Shown: positions 1-8,832 of the stretch, in pieces | Layout: every line of letters starts with the position of its first letter | Numbering within the stretch: position 1 is the stretch's first letter | Assembly (NCBI RefSeq): GCF_003614435.1 | Contig: NZ_CP025546.1 | Span: forward strand, 3,596,001 to 3,660,000 | Source of the DNA: Mycobacterium paragordonae | Lineage (GTDB): Bacteria > Actinomycetota > Actinomycetes > Mycobacteriales > Mycobacteriaceae | Length of the DNA stretch: 64,000 nt | Reading direction: 5' to 3' | Translations under genes and position numbers: made by a program | Notes under the pieces: generated by a model | The model's database searches: none | What the model saw: the letters and a program-made list of their open reading frames with translations, nothing else | What the model was told of the DNA's origin: nothing

Positions 1-813
1 CGAATCGTTGTAACCGGAGGCAACAGCGGGCTGGGAAAAGCGACAGCCGCAGCCTTCGCCGCGGCGGGCCACCAGGTGACGATTGCCTGCCGGACGCTGC
101 CCAAAGGCGAGCAGGCCGCCGCGGAGATGCCGGGCGACGTCGAAGTGCGGCACCTCGATCTGGCCGACTTGAGCAGCATCCGAGCCTTCGCGGCCTCGAT
201 GCGATCCGTTGATGTGTTGGTCAACAACGCCGGAGTGCTGGGGCTGCCCTTGACCCGGACCGCCGACGGCTTCGAGGCGCACATAGGCACCAACTATCTG
301 GGTCACTTCGCGTTGACCTGCTGCCTGGCCGACAAGATCACCGACCGGGTGATCTCGGTGGGCAGCGCGCTGTACGTATTGGGTCGGATCGACTTCGACG
401 ATCTCAACTGGCGCCGCCGCAAGTACGCGATGTTTCCGGCCTATGCCCAGTCCAAGTTGGCCACCATGTTGTTCACCGACGAGCTGGCCAGGCGTGGTCT
501 GCGTGCGTACGTGTCCGACCCGGGTATGGCGTATACCGACATCACCCGCGACAGCTCCGGCGTATTGCACTGGCTGGGAGAGCATTTACTCGAGTTCTTG
601 GGTCAGAGCGCGCCCAACGGCGCACGGGCCACGATCGAGGCGCTGAGCACGGATCGGCCCAGCGGCACCTACCTCGCGCCGCGGTTCAACCAATGGGGAA
701 GGCCGAAGGTCACCGTTCCAATCCGCAAAGCTCGCGATCCCGAGGTGGCCCGGAAGCTGTGGGAACTGTCAGCGGAAATGACGCAGTGCGACTGGGCCGG
801 CCGCCGCAGTTGA
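1..813 (+). CDS. Short-chain dehydrogenase/reductase, 5' end outside window
   Basis: The reading frame is open from base 1, so the gene begins upstream of the window. The first visible residues carry the Rossmann cofactor motif TGGNSGLG, followed by the NNAG motif and the catalytic YxxxK pair in AYAQSK. The late part matches the retinol-dehydrogenase/WWOX-like branch of the SDR family (NAD(P)H-dependent carbonyl or alcohol oxidoreductases). The substrate cannot be read from the sequence. It ends ten bases before the stop of a convergent nitroreductase-like gene. Confidence 0.85.
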   Translation, partial: RIVVTGGNSGLGKATAAAFAAAGHQVTIACRTLPKGEQAAAEMPGDVEVRHLDLADLSSIRAFAASMRSVDVLVNNAGVLGLPLTRTADGFEAHIGTNYLGHFALTCCLADKITDRVISVGSALYVLGRIDFDDLNWRRRKYAMFPAYAQSKLATMLFTDELARRGLRAYVSDPGMAYTDITRDSSGVLHWLGEHLLEFLGQSAPNGARATIEALSTDRPSGTYLAPRFNQWGRPKVTVPIRKARDPEVARKLWELSAEMTQCDWAGRRS

Positions 814-823
814 GGTACGGGGC

Positions 824-1324
824 TCAGCGCCGCTCCAGGATGAACGCCTCGATGCGACGGTCACCTGCCCACTCCTGCTCTTTGGCCAGACCGGGATAGA
901 TCGCCACGCCTCTGGACCAAATTGCTTGGCGTTCATCGGGATTCGCTAAGCGCGCGGTGGCGGTCCACTTATCTCCCTCGATCACCACCGTGGCGGCCGG
1001 GTTCGCCTTGAGGTTGTAGTACCAGCCCGGATGCTTCTCGTCGCCGTAGTTGGCGGCCACCACAGCGACACCGTCGGGATGGGGGATGCCGAGCAGGGCA
1101 ACGGTCCGGGGCTGGCCGGATTTCGCGCCGGTGGTCGTAAGGATCACCGACGGCAGGCCGGCTGCGACACCGGCAAAGCTGTACTTCCCGGCGGTGAGCT
1201 TGCTCAGTACCTGGTCCAGCCGGTGCGCCGTCGGCCGGAACAACGTCCGGCCCACCTTCGTCGCGGCGAGCCTCCGCATCGCACGATGAAAAGCACCGGC
1301 ATCGTCGAATGAGCTGACGGGCAT
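824..1324 (-). CDS. Deazaflavin (F420)-dependent nitroreductase family protein
   Basis: This is a 166-aa protein of the Ddn-type split-barrel family, which binds F420 or a related cofactor and reduces quinones or nitro compounds in mycobacteria. Visible support is the family block TTGAKSGQPR near residue 64, then a hydrophobic strand, the GDEKHPGWYYNL block and NPAATVVI. The ATG at 1324 was chosen because family members start about 30-40 residues before the first strand; the frame stays open well upstream on the minus strand, inside the divergent sulfatase gene. A second family member lies at 53103-53534. Confidence 0.8.
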   Translation of the reverse strand: MPVSSFDDAGAFHRAMRRLAATKVGRTLFRPTAHRLDQVLSKLTAGKYSFAGVAAGLPSVILTTTGAKSGQPRTVALLGIPHPDGVAVVAANYGDEKHPGWYYNLKANPAATVVIEGDKWTATARLANPDERQAIWSRGVAIYPGLAKEQEWAGDRRIEAFILERR

Positions 1325-1393
1325 AGCCGAATTATCTCCGAACCCGGCCTGCCGCGTGAGACTATCCACGCCATCGGGCAACAAGGAGGCACA

Positions 1394-3718
1394 GTGGTCG
1401 ATCTGCCGCGCACTGCCGAACCGTTTGCCGGGGTGATCGGGCCTTCGGTCGCTGAGTCCACCCCGGTGAAACCGACGGTCACCTATCCACCTGAGGGCGC
1501 TCCCAACGTCGTCGTCGTCCTGCTCGACGATGTCGGGTTCGGGGCGGCAGGCACCTTCGGGGGGCCGGTGCCGACGCCCGCGCTGGACCGGGTGGCCCGA
1601 ACCGGTCTGCGCTACAACCAGTTTCACACCACCGCGCTGTGCTCGCCGACCCGTGCCGCGTTGCTGACCGGTCGCAACCATCACAGCGCGCACATGGGCA
1701 CCATCTGCGAAATCGCTTATGGTTTCCCAGGTTACGACAGCATCCTGCCGCAGAGCACCGCGACCGTCGCGGAGATCCTGCGACGCAACGGCTACAACAC
1801 CGCGTTGTTCGGCAAGGCACACTTCACCCCGACCTGGGAGTTGGGACCGACCGGGCCATTCGACCGCTGGCCCACCGGGCTGGGTTTCGAACGCTTCTAC
1901 GGTTTCCTGGGTGGCGACACCTCGCAGTACGAGCCGGCCCTGTTCGACCAGACCACACCGGTCGAGCCCTATCTCGGCCGCAACGACTACCACCTCACCG
2001 AGGATCTCGCCGACCGCGCGATCGACTGGATGCAACGTCAACAAACCTCGGCTCCCGGTAAACCGTTCTTCCTCTACTTCGCTCCGGGTGCCACACACAG
2101 CCCGCACCAGGTGTGGCCGGACTGGTCCGACAAGTTCGCCGGTCAGTTCGACGACGGCTGGGATGCCCTGCGCGAGAGCATCTATCAGCGGCAGATCGAG
2201 CTGGGCATCGTTCCCGCCGGCACCGGGCTGACGCCGCGACCGCAACAGATACCGGCATGGGCGGATTATGACGACCGCTACAAGCCGGTGGCCCGGCGTC
2301 TGATGGAGGTCTACGCCGGCTTCCTGGCCCACACCGACGCGCAGATCGGGCGGGTCATCGACGCCATCGACGAACTGGACCAGTGGGACAACACGCTGTT
2401 CATCTACATCTGCGGCGACAACGGCGCCTCGGCCGAAGGCACCATCCATGGCGCATGGAGCTCACCCTCGTTCCAGAACGGTCTACCCGAGGATCCCGAA
2501 TGGCTGCTCGCCCATCTGGACGACTTCGGGACAGCGCGGTGCGAGAACCACTACAACGTCGGCTGGGCGTGGGCGCTCGACGCTCCATTCCAGTGGATGA
2601 AGCAGGTGGCCTCCCACTTCGGCGGCACCCGCAACGGCTTCGCCATGTCATGGCCGCGCGGAATCACAGCCAAGGGGGAGCAGCGAAGTCAGTTCCACCA
2701 CGTCATCGACGTCATGCCGACGATCTTGGAGGCGGCCGGGATCGAGATGCCGGAGCGCGTCAACGGCGTCGAACAGAAACCGATCGAAGGGGTCAGCATG
2801 CAGTACTCCTTCAACCATGCCGATGCCGAAAGCCGAAGAACTACACAATATTTCGAAATATTCGGAAATCGCGCGATATATCATCGGGGCTGGATCGCGT
2901 CGTGTTTTCACGGCCGGCTGCCCTGGGTGCGCACCGGCAGTCACCCATTCGGCGACGGCGAACGCTGGGAGCTGTACCACCTCGCCGACGACTTCAGCCA
3001 GGGTGTCGATCTCGCCACCCGGTACCCGGAGAAACTGGCCGAACTGCAGGCCGTGTTCGACTCGGAGGCCCGCAAGTACGACGTGTACCCGCTCAGCGAC
3101 GCCACGCTGGCCCGGGCCCTACCCGTCAATAGGCCGAACCTGTTGGGCGACCGCACTTCCGTCACGTATTACCCCAGCCACGTGCGAATCCCCGAGACGG
3201 CGACCCTGACCTACACCAGCACCTCGTTTCGGTTGCGGGCGCACGTCGTGATCCCGGCGGGCGGGGCGCAGGGTGTGGTCATCTGCATCGGTGGGGCGAT
3301 GGCCGGGTGGAGCCTGTATCTGCAGTACGGCGTCCCGATGTTCACCTACAACTATCTCGGCCATGGGCTCACCACGGTGAGTGCTCTGGACCCGTTGCCG
3401 GAAGGCCCTGCCACCGTGGGCGTTTCGTTCGATTATGACGGCGGGGGACTGGGCAAGGGGGCCACGGTCTCGCTGTCGGTCGGCGAGCGCACCGTGGCCA
3501 GTGGCCGCATTGAGCGCACCGTCCCGTTCCGCTTCTCGATGAGCGGCGAAACACTGGACGTCGGAATCGATACCGGTTCACCGGTGGCGCCGTACGGGCA
3601 TGCCTTCCGATTCACCGGGCGTATCGACCGAATCGAAGCCGCCATCGAGCCGCGGCCCGGCGATATGGCCGCAGCGCTGGCCGAGGCGGAGATGCGCTCG
3701 GCGATGGGTTCGCAGTAA
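1394..3718 (+). CDS. Arylsulfatase (type I sulfatase)
   Basis: This 774-aa sulfatase hydrolyses sulfate esters. The formylglycine motif CSPTR begins at Cys83, preceded by the metal-binding block VLLDDVGFG near residue 42 and followed by a TGRNHH block. The length and the C-terminal beta-rich extension fit the large mycobacterial/actinobacterial arylsulfatases. The GTG start at 1394 is preceded by a good Shine-Dalgarno AAGGAGG at 1383-1389. No signal peptide is visible. The stop is two bases before the start of a GAP-family membrane protein, so the two are probably co-transcribed. A short AT-rich stretch around 2840-2880 lies inside the conserved QYFEIFGNRAIYH segment and is coding. Confidence 0.9.
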   Translation: MVDLPRTAEPFAGVIGPSVAESTPVKPTVTYPPEGAPNVVVVLLDDVGFGAAGTFGGPVPTPALDRVARTGLRYNQFHTTALCSPTRAALLTGRNHHSAHMGTICEIAYGFPGYDSILPQSTATVAEILRRNGYNTALFGKAHFTPTWELGPTGPFDRWPTGLGFERFYGFLGGDTSQYEPALFDQTTPVEPYLGRNDYHLTEDLADRAIDWMQRQQTSAPGKPFFLYFAPGATHSPHQVWPDWSDKFAGQFDDGWDALRESIYQRQIELGIVPAGTGLTPRPQQIPAWADYDDRYKPVARRLMEVYAGFLAHTDAQIGRVIDAIDELDQWDNTLFIYICGDNGASAEGTIHGAWSSPSFQNGLPEDPEWLLAHLDDFGTARCENHYNVGWAWALDAPFQWMKQVASHFGGTRNGFAMSWPRGITAKGEQRSQFHHVIDVMPTILEAAGIEMPERVNGVEQKPIEGVSMQYSFNHADAESRRTTQYFEIFGNRAIYHRGWIASCFHGRLPWVRTGSHPFGDGERWELYHLADDFSQGVDLATRYPEKLAELQAVFDSEARKYDVYPLSDATLARALPVNRPNLLGDRTSVTYYPSHVRIPETATLTYTSTSFRLRAHVVIPAGGAQGVVICIGGAMAGWSLYLQYGVPMFTYNYLGHGLTTVSALDPLPEGPATVGVSFDYDGGGLGKGATVSLSVGERTVASGRIERTVPFRFSMSGETLDVGIDTGSPVAPYGHAFRFTGRIDRIEAAIEPRPGDMAAALAEAEMRSAMGSQ

Positions 3719-3720
3719 TC

Positions 3721-4392
3721 GTGTGGGGCGACCTGGTACCGCTGATTCTCGGCGGCGCATTGGAACCGATCGAAATCATGATCACGATCACGTTGCTGGG
3801 CACGCCTTCGCGCCTGCGGGCGGCCGGCGCCTGGATCTCCGGGCATGTCGGCACCAGGCTGCTACAGGGCCTCGTCTTCGGCACCATCCTGCACTGGGGC
3901 GCCCGCAGCGGCGACTCGAAGCACTCCTATCACTGGGTGGTGTCGACCGTACTGCTCGTTGTTGCCGTGCTGTTGCTGGTTACCGCCGCGCGAGAGCTGC
4001 TGAGTGACGAAGACCCGAATGTGCCGCCACCGAAATGGATGGAGGTACTGATGTCGGCGACACCCACCAAGGCCTTCTTCATCGGGGCGGGTGTCGTCAC
4101 GGTGTCGGTGAAGGCATGGGTATTCACCTTCGCCGCGATCGGCGTGATCGGCAGCGCGGACATGGGGCGAATCGGCCACATGACCTCTTACATCGCCTTC
4201 GTCCTGCTCGCGACAAGCGGGAACCTGATCATCATCGGTGCCGCCGCCGTATTCGGCGACCGGTCACGCGCTGTGCTGGACCGGGTGCTGCGCTGGCTGC
4301 AGGACAAGAATCGCCCGATCGTCGTCCTCGTCGGACTGGTCTTCGGCATCTGGTTCGGGCTGAAAGCGTTGCGCGGCTTCGGAATCCTGTAA
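3721..4392 (+). CDS. GAP family (Sap-like) integral membrane protein
   Basis: This 223-aa protein has about six hydrophobic segments and matches the GAP/Sap family named after the sulfolipid-1-addressing protein of M. tuberculosis, which helps place glycolipids at the cell surface. The N-terminal block LGGALEPIEI and the central MSATPTKAFFIGAGV-like block are typical. The GTG start lies two bases after the arylsulfatase stop, so translation is probably coupled. Pairing with a sulfatase hints at a role with sulfated lipids, but this is inference. No lipid synthase lies nearby. Confidence 0.75.
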   Translation: MWGDLVPLILGGALEPIEIMITITLLGTPSRLRAAGAWISGHVGTRLLQGLVFGTILHWGARSGDSKHSYHWVVSTVLLVVAVLLLVTAARELLSDEDPNVPPPKWMEVLMSATPTKAFFIGAGVVTVSVKAWVFTFAAIGVIGSADMGRIGHMTSYIAFVLLATSGNLIIIGAAAVFGDRSRAVLDRVLRWLQDKNRPIVVLVGLVFGIWFGLKALRGFGIL

Positions 4393-4395
4393 GTA

Positions 4396-5136
4396 TCAGC
4401 CCACTCGCGGATGGCCGCCAACCCGGATCGCCGATTCGATCTGGTCGGCACTGATCTCTTTGGTGCAGAAGAACCAGTCTTCGCATTCGATGCCCTCGGC
4501 GTGGCCGTCCATCCGCTCCTTGGCGGTGCCGCAGGAACCCGCGGGCGGCACGGTCACCCGGTCTCCCGGGCGCCAATCGGCCGGCGTCGCGACGTGGAAG
4601 TGATCGGCGGTCTGCAACGCCTTGACCACCCGTAGTAGCTCGTCGAAGTTGCGGCCCAGGCTCAGCGGGTAGTAGATGACGGCACGGATCTTGCCTTCCG
4701 GGTCGATGACGAAGACCGCGCGCACCGCCTTGGTGGAGTCCTCACCCGGCATGATCATCCCGTACTTACGCGCGACCTCCATCGAGACGTCCTCGATCAG
4801 CGGGAAGGTGACCTCCACGTCGTGCATACCGCGGAAGGAGATCTTCTCCTTGATCGTGCGGAGCCATGCGATGTGGCTGTAGAGCCCGTCGACCGACAAC
4901 CCCACCAGCATCGTGTTGTAGGCCGCGAACTGTTGTTGCATCGAGGCAAAGGTGATGAATTCGCTGGTGCACACCGGGGTGAAGTCAGCCGGATGAGAGA
5001 AGAAGATGACCCACTTGCCGGCGTAGTCGGCCGGGAAGTTGATCGACCCCTGGGTGGTGACGGCGGTGAACGGCGGCGCCGGGTCCCCGATGCGGGGCAT
5101 ACCGACGATTGCAGGCGAGCTCTCGGTGGTGGTCAT
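4396..5136 (-). CDS. Peroxiredoxin, Prx6/1-Cys type with cysteine-rich C-terminus
   Basis: This 246-aa thiol peroxidase reduces peroxides. The peroxidatic site is PADFTPVCTSEF with Cys56, and the FFSHP block precedes it. The later YYPLSLGRN block and the long C-terminal arm are typical of Prx6-type enzymes. The C-terminus contains SCGTAKERMDGH and then CEDWFFCTK, a CxDWxFC motif that I know mainly from archaeal Prx6-type enzymes, where these cysteines act as resolving residues. The start was set at MTTTESS (5136), with AAGGGA upstream. It lies downstream of an exported-protein gene on the same strand. Confidence 0.85.
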   Translation of the reverse strand: MTTTESSPAIVGMPRIGDPAPPFTAVTTQGSINFPADYAGKWVIFFSHPADFTPVCTSEFITFASMQQQFAAYNTMLVGLSVDGLYSHIAWLRTIKEKISFRGMHDVEVTFPLIEDVSMEVARKYGMIMPGEDSTKAVRAVFVIDPEGKIRAVIYYPLSLGRNFDELLRVVKALQTADHFHVATPADWRPGDRVTVPPAGSCGTAKERMDGHAEGIECEDWFFCTKEISADQIESAIRVGGHPRVG

Positions 5137-5238
5137 GGACGGTCCCTTCACGTGATCTGGCACCATTCCACAACCCGTCTTCTCCACGGGATAGGGACTA
5201 ATGCCCTCTGACGTGGGGCCAACTGTCGTCTGACACCG

Positions 5239-5772
5239 TCAGGGACTGGTCGACTGGTTGATGATGAGCGGTGGTGGCCCGGCTCCTTCGTGCGGATCGG
5301 CTTGCGTCTTGTAGAACGGCGGCAGAGTGCCTGCGCCGGCCTCGAACCGGCTGAGATAGTCGGCGTCGAATGTCACCTGATACCACTGAATTCCGAGCGA
5401 CGCCGAGACGTCCGGGTCGTTGGTCGTCGCGGCGGTGATAGCCGTGAGGCGTACGCACTTGACGTGCTGACGCATGATCGAGGAGAAGCTGGCCAGTCCG
5501 TCCGCATCTTGTTCGGGTGCCGCGGCGCCGTACACCGCACGCACCTGTCGGCCCAGGTAGCCCCACGCCGTGAGGTAATCCTTGCTGTTGACCGCGCCGA
5601 AGTAGTCGACCAGGACCTGCTGACCCTTGCCGACCGCCCGGGCGTCGGGTTGCCCGTTGGCGCATCCCGAGTCGGCGGCAGCATGGCCGGCCGGCGCGAA
5701 CATGCACCCGGCCAAAGTCAGTGCGGCGAGGTGCCGTCGCGAGTCCCGTGACAAACGAATTTCCGCGAGCAT
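5239..5772 (-). CDS. Exported hypothetical protein
   Basis: This 177-aa protein has a basic N-terminus followed by a hydrophobic stretch (HLAALTLAGCMFAPAGHAAA) and a likely AXA cleavage site, so it should be exported. The LAGC segment raises the possibility of a lipoprotein, but the residues after Cys continue the hydrophobic run, which favours signal peptidase I. The mature part holds two cysteines and resembles small secreted mycobacterial proteins of unknown function. It lies upstream of the peroxiredoxin on the same strand with a gap of about 100 bases. No function can be assigned. Confidence 0.65.
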   Translation of the reverse strand: MLAEIRLSRDSRRHLAALTLAGCMFAPAGHAAADSGCANGQPDARAVGKGQQVLVDYFGAVNSKDYLTAWGYLGRQVRAVYGAAAPEQDADGLASFSSIMRQHVKCVRLTAITAATTNDPDVSASLGIQWYQVTFDADYLSRFEAGAGTLPPFYKTQADPHEGAGPPPLIINQSTSP

Positions 5773-5848
5773 ATGGATGACTTTGGCCTCTTATCCGCCG
5801 GTGTCAAGGGCGCGACCATTACCGAAGCCCACTATCGAGGAGCGCACC

Positions 5849-6217
5849 ATGATCACCTACGAACTGGACGCGGCGCAATCCGTGCTGCTGGTACGACCGG
5901 AGTCTGCGCTGGACAAGAGCGATTTCGCCGCGCTTGCCAAGGTCGTCGACCCGCACATCGAGGCGAACGGCGACCTCAACGGTCTGATCATCAGCGCCGC
6001 GAAATTCCCGGGATGGGACAGCTTCGGCGCGTTGGTCACTCATTTCCGCTTCGTTCGGGACCATCAGAAGCACATCAAGAAGGTCGCGGTGGTGACCGAC
6101 TCGCACCTCGCCGATGTCGCTGAACATCTGGCGGCGCACTTCGTGTCAGCCGAGATCCGCCACTTTCCCGCCGGCGAGCAGGACCAGGCGCGGCAATGGG
6201 TTCTCGACGGCGCGTAG
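5849..6217 (+). CDS. STAS/SEC14-like (SpoIIAA-like) protein
   Basis: This 122-aa protein matches the SpoIIAA-like family: an N-terminal strand pair (MITYELD, VLLVRPE), a helix, the LIISAAKFPGWDSFGALVTH block and the VAVVTDS strand. Members of this fold bind ligands or lipids and are often linked to stress responses, but the role here is unknown. The ATG at 5849 has GAGG nine bases upstream. It is divergent from the exported protein at 5239-5772. Confidence 0.7.
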   Translation: MITYELDAAQSVLLVRPESALDKSDFAALAKVVDPHIEANGDLNGLIISAAKFPGWDSFGALVTHFRFVRDHQKHIKKVAVVTDSHLADVAEHLAAHFVSAEIRHFPAGEQDQARQWVLDGA

Positions 6218-6274
6218 GAACTTGCGCCACAATGTGGCCGACCGATCATCGACCGTCCGTGTCACGATAGTGCG

Positions 6275-7042
6275 ATGAGCGCTATCCCTTCGGACACCGG
6301 CGCCGAGAGGGACCCGGTGCTGGCCGGCTACCCGGTCACCCCGCCGCCGCTGCCGCGTCCCGTCACGTTCGACCAGTACTGGAGCGACGTGACCTTCGCG
6401 CACTGGCCGGTGGCGCCGGAGACTGTCGCGCATCTGTACCCGCCCGGCACCCGTCCCGATGTGTTCGCCGACGGAACCACCTATGTGGGGTTGATCCCGT
6501 TCGCGATGTCCTACACCAAACTCGGTACGGCACTTCCACTTCCGTACTTCGGCCGCTTCCAGGAGACCAACGTCCGGCTGTATTCGGTCGACGACGCCGG
6601 GCGCCACGGCGTGCTGTTCCGGTCCCTGGAAACGGCGCGATTGGCCGTTGTGCCGGTGACCCGGATTGGGCTCGGCGTCCCCTACACCTGGGCGAGGATG
6701 CGGATGACCCGGTCCGGGCGCCAGATCACCTACCGGAGCGTGCGGCGCTGGCCCCGGCGCGGACTGCGCAGCCTGATGACGGTCACCGTCGGCGATGTCA
6801 TCGAGCCGACCCCACTGGAGATTTGGCTCACCGCTCGCTGGGGTGCGCACACCCGCAAGGCGGGCCGAACCTGGTGGGTCCCCAACGAACACGACGTATG
6901 GCCGTTGCATGAGGCCGAAATCTCCGAGCTGCATGACGAATTGGTGGACGCGGCGGGGGTACAGCCGGCCGGTCACCGCTTGCGGGCCCTGTATTCGCCG
7001 GGTGTGCAAACCTATTTCGGCCGGCCCTGCCTGGTTCAGTAA
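6275..7042 (+). CDS. DUF2071/YqjF-type conserved protein (Rv1927-like)
   Basis: This 255-aa protein belongs to the DUF2071 (YqjF) group, which shares a fold with acetoacetate decarboxylase. Visible blocks are VTFAHWPV, YVGLIPFAMSYTKLG, PYFGRFQETNVRLY and GVLFRSLE. No function is established for the family. Length and position next to the convergent SDR match Rv1927 of M. tuberculosis (257 aa, from memory). The ATG start at 6275 gives the full family domain. Confidence 0.75.
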   Translation: MSAIPSDTGAERDPVLAGYPVTPPPLPRPVTFDQYWSDVTFAHWPVAPETVAHLYPPGTRPDVFADGTTYVGLIPFAMSYTKLGTALPLPYFGRFQETNVRLYSVDDAGRHGVLFRSLETARLAVVPVTRIGLGVPYTWARMRMTRSGRQITYRSVRRWPRRGLRSLMTVTVGDVIEPTPLEIWLTARWGAHTRKAGRTWWVPNEHDVWPLHEAEISELHDELVDAAGVQPAGHRLRALYSPGVQTYFGRPCLVQ

Positions 7043-7129
7043 GCCAGGGGAGCCGAGCGTGAAATCCACGACGCAACACGCCGTGATGGCGTCGTGAGGT
7101 TCGCAGTCGCCGCGGAAAATCAGCGCAAA

Positions 7130-7582
7130 TCAGTAGGCCAGCACGTGGAAGTGCCCGCCGGGGCAGTCACCTTCCACGCCGCTGTACGGGTCGTCCTCGA
7201 ACGTCCGCCAATTCCAGTGCGCGCCACAGTAAGACGCCGCACAGTCCGGGCAGTGAAACGGCGCATAGCTGTAGCCGAGGCGATACAACGCGGACGCGTC
7301 GGCGTCGGCGATCGCGCGGCTCACCGGTCCGATCCGCTCCGCCCGCACAGGCACGCTGGCAATTCCGAAAAACGTATGCACCGCGACGGCGGCCTGATCG
7401 GCCGGACGCTGCAGAACATCCAACTCGGCCAGTGCCTGCAGGGCGGCCCCGGAGGTTTCGGCAACGGCGTCGGAAGGGGTCACCCACCGCACGCGACCGG
7501 CCACCTCACCGCAGCTCGCGCAGCTGAAAACCGCGTGCTCAGGGCAGGCTTGCTCAGGGGAGGGCTTGCTCAGGGGAGACAA
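7130..7582 (-). CDS. Hypothetical protein with paired Cys motifs
   Basis: About 150 aa. Two cysteine clusters, CASC near the N-terminus (plus an upstream CPEH) and CPDC-x4-C followed by GAHW later, suggest a zinc-binding module. The middle is helical and alanine-rich. The start is uncertain: no ATG is present before the first Cys motif. A TTG at 7582 overlaps the end of the upstream SDR gene by 13 bases and keeps both Cys motifs, so translation is probably coupled to the SDR. A GTG inside EVAGRV would lose the first motif. No function can be assigned. Confidence 0.55.
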   Translation of the reverse strand: MSPLSKPSPEQACPEHAVFSCASCGEVAGRVRWVTPSDAVAETSGAALQALAELDVLQRPADQAAVAVHTFFGIASVPVRAERIGPVSRAIADADASALYRLGYSYAPFHCPDCAASYCGAHWNWRTFEDDPYSGVEGDCPGGHFHVLAY

Positions 7583-8337
7583 TAGCCACCGTCGATCACC
7601 AGGTCCGAACCGGTCATGTAGCTCGACGCCGCGCTGGCCAGGTACAGGTAGAGGCCGTTGAGCTCTTCCGGGCGGCCGATGCGGCCCATCGGAATCTTCG
7701 GCTCCCACAGCCGGTGGTATTCGGCGAGCGGCTCGACGAGCTCGGTCATGATGTAGCCGGGACTGATGCTGTTGACCCGGATGTTGTGCGGCGCGAACTC
7801 GACCGCCATCGCCTTGGTCAGATGAATCACCGCCGCCTTGGATGTGCAGTAGTGACCCACCTGCTGCGGGATGTTGATGATGTGGCCCGACATCGACGCG
7901 GTGGTGATGATGGATCCGCCCCGGCCCTGGGCCACCATCGCCCGGGCCGCGGCCTGCGCGGTGAGGAAGACCCCGGTCACGTTGGTGCTCTGGATCCGCT
8001 CGAACTCCTGCACCGACATGTCCAGCATCGGGGTCACCGAGACGATGCCCGCGTTGCACACCGCGATGTCGATCCCGCCCAATTCGGCCGTCATCCGATC
8101 GACCATGGCGGACACCTGGTCTTGCCGGGTCACGTCGCACGCTATCGGTACGGCCTTGCCGCCGGCTGCCGCGATCTCCCCGGCAAGCACCTCCAGCACA
8201 TCCAAACTTCTTGCCACAAGCGCTATTTCGGCACCCGCCTCCGCGTACGCCAGCGCCACCTTCCGGCCGATGCCGCTGGACGCCCCGGTCACCAGGGCCT
8301 TCTTGCCGCGCAAATCGAACAGATCCCACACGCTCAT
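7570..8337 (-). CDS. Short-chain dehydrogenase/reductase (Rv1928c-like)
   Basis: This 255-aa classical SDR has TGASSGIG at residues 18-25, NAG, the catalytic Ser region (ITTASMSG), YCTSK (Tyr and Lys) and PGYIMTE. It should oxidise or reduce an alcohol/ketone with NAD(P)(H). The length equals that of Rv1928c and the position relative to the Rv1927, Rv1931c and tpx homologues is conserved. The ATG at 8337 was chosen because it sits 17 residues before the Rossmann motif. It is divergent from a SnoaL-like gene 18 bases away. Confidence 0.85.
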   Translation of the reverse strand: MSVWDLFDLRGKKALVTGASSGIGRKVALAYAEAGAEIALVARSLDVLEVLAGEIAAAGGKAVPIACDVTRQDQVSAMVDRMTAELGGIDIAVCNAGIVSVTPMLDMSVQEFERIQSTNVTGVFLTAQAAARAMVAQGRGGSIITTASMSGHIINIPQQVGHYCTSKAAVIHLTKAMAVEFAPHNIRVNSISPGYIMTELVEPLAEYHRLWEPKIPMGRIGRPEELNGLYLYLASAASSYMTGSDLVIDGGYCLP

Positions 8338-8355
8338 GCCTCTAGTGTGTCCGCT

Positions 8356-8832
8356 ATGGGCAAGTTCGCGAAAGCAGAGATCGAAGAGGCCGTCCGGCAT
8401 TACACCACCGTCGTCGAGGGATGCAGCGCCTCCGGCGACTGGCGCCCCTTCGCTGACCTGTTCACCGAGGACGTCGTCTACACCGAACACCACTACGGCG
8501 TTTTCCACGGCCGCGAAGAGGTGCGGCAGTGGATCGTCGACGTCATGGCGCCGTTCCCGCACATGCGGTTCCCGTCGGACTGGACCGCATACGACGAAGA
8601 CAATGACGCGGTCGTCATCATGATCAAGAACCTGCTCGACCACCCGACCGACCCGGACGGGGAGCCGTTCTGGTTCCCCAACTGGACCCGCCTGGTGTAC
8701 GCCGGCGACGGCCTGTTCTCCAGCGAGGAGGACATCTACAACCCGAACCGCGACGCGCCGCGCGTGGTCGGAGCCTGGATCCAGGCCGGCGGCAAGCTAG
8801 CCACCGACGAGATTCCCGCGCCTAAACGCTGA
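8356..8832 (+). CDS. SnoaL/NTF2-fold protein
   Basis: This 158-aa NTF2-like protein has the typical cone-shaped-fold pattern: an N-terminal helix, then the FADLFTEDVVYTEHHYGVFHGREEVRQW block, then several strands. Family members include polyketide cyclases and ketosteroid-isomerase-like enzymes; many are non-enzymatic. The Rhodococcus limonene-epoxide-hydrolase pattern (RxD) was not found. The ATG is at 8356 and the 3' end overlaps a convergent DJ-1/PfpI gene by 11 bases. Confidence 0.7.
   Translation: MGKFAKAEIEEAVRHYTTVVEGCSASGDWRPFADLFTEDVVYTEHHYGVFHGREEVRQWIVDVMAPFPHMRFPSDWTAYDEDNDAVVIMIKNLLDHPTDPDGEPFWFPNWTRLVYAGDGLFSSEEDIYNPNRDAPRVVGAWIQAGGKLATDEIPAPKR

Noticed and set aside
824..2449. 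Long minus-strand open frame across the arylsulfatase gene
   Set aside because: Only the last 166 codons match a known family. The rest is the antisense of a clear sulfatase and reflects high GC.
2847..2862. Perfect 16-bp palindrome AATATTTCGAAATATT in an AT-rich patch
   Set aside because: It lies inside the conserved sulfatase segment QYFEIFGNRAIYH. The codons explain it, and no regulatory context is present.
7130..8329. A 399-codon minus-strand frame over the SDR gene
   Set aside because: The upstream part is an alternative frame of the Rv1928c-like SDR with no family features; only the end from 7582 is plausible.
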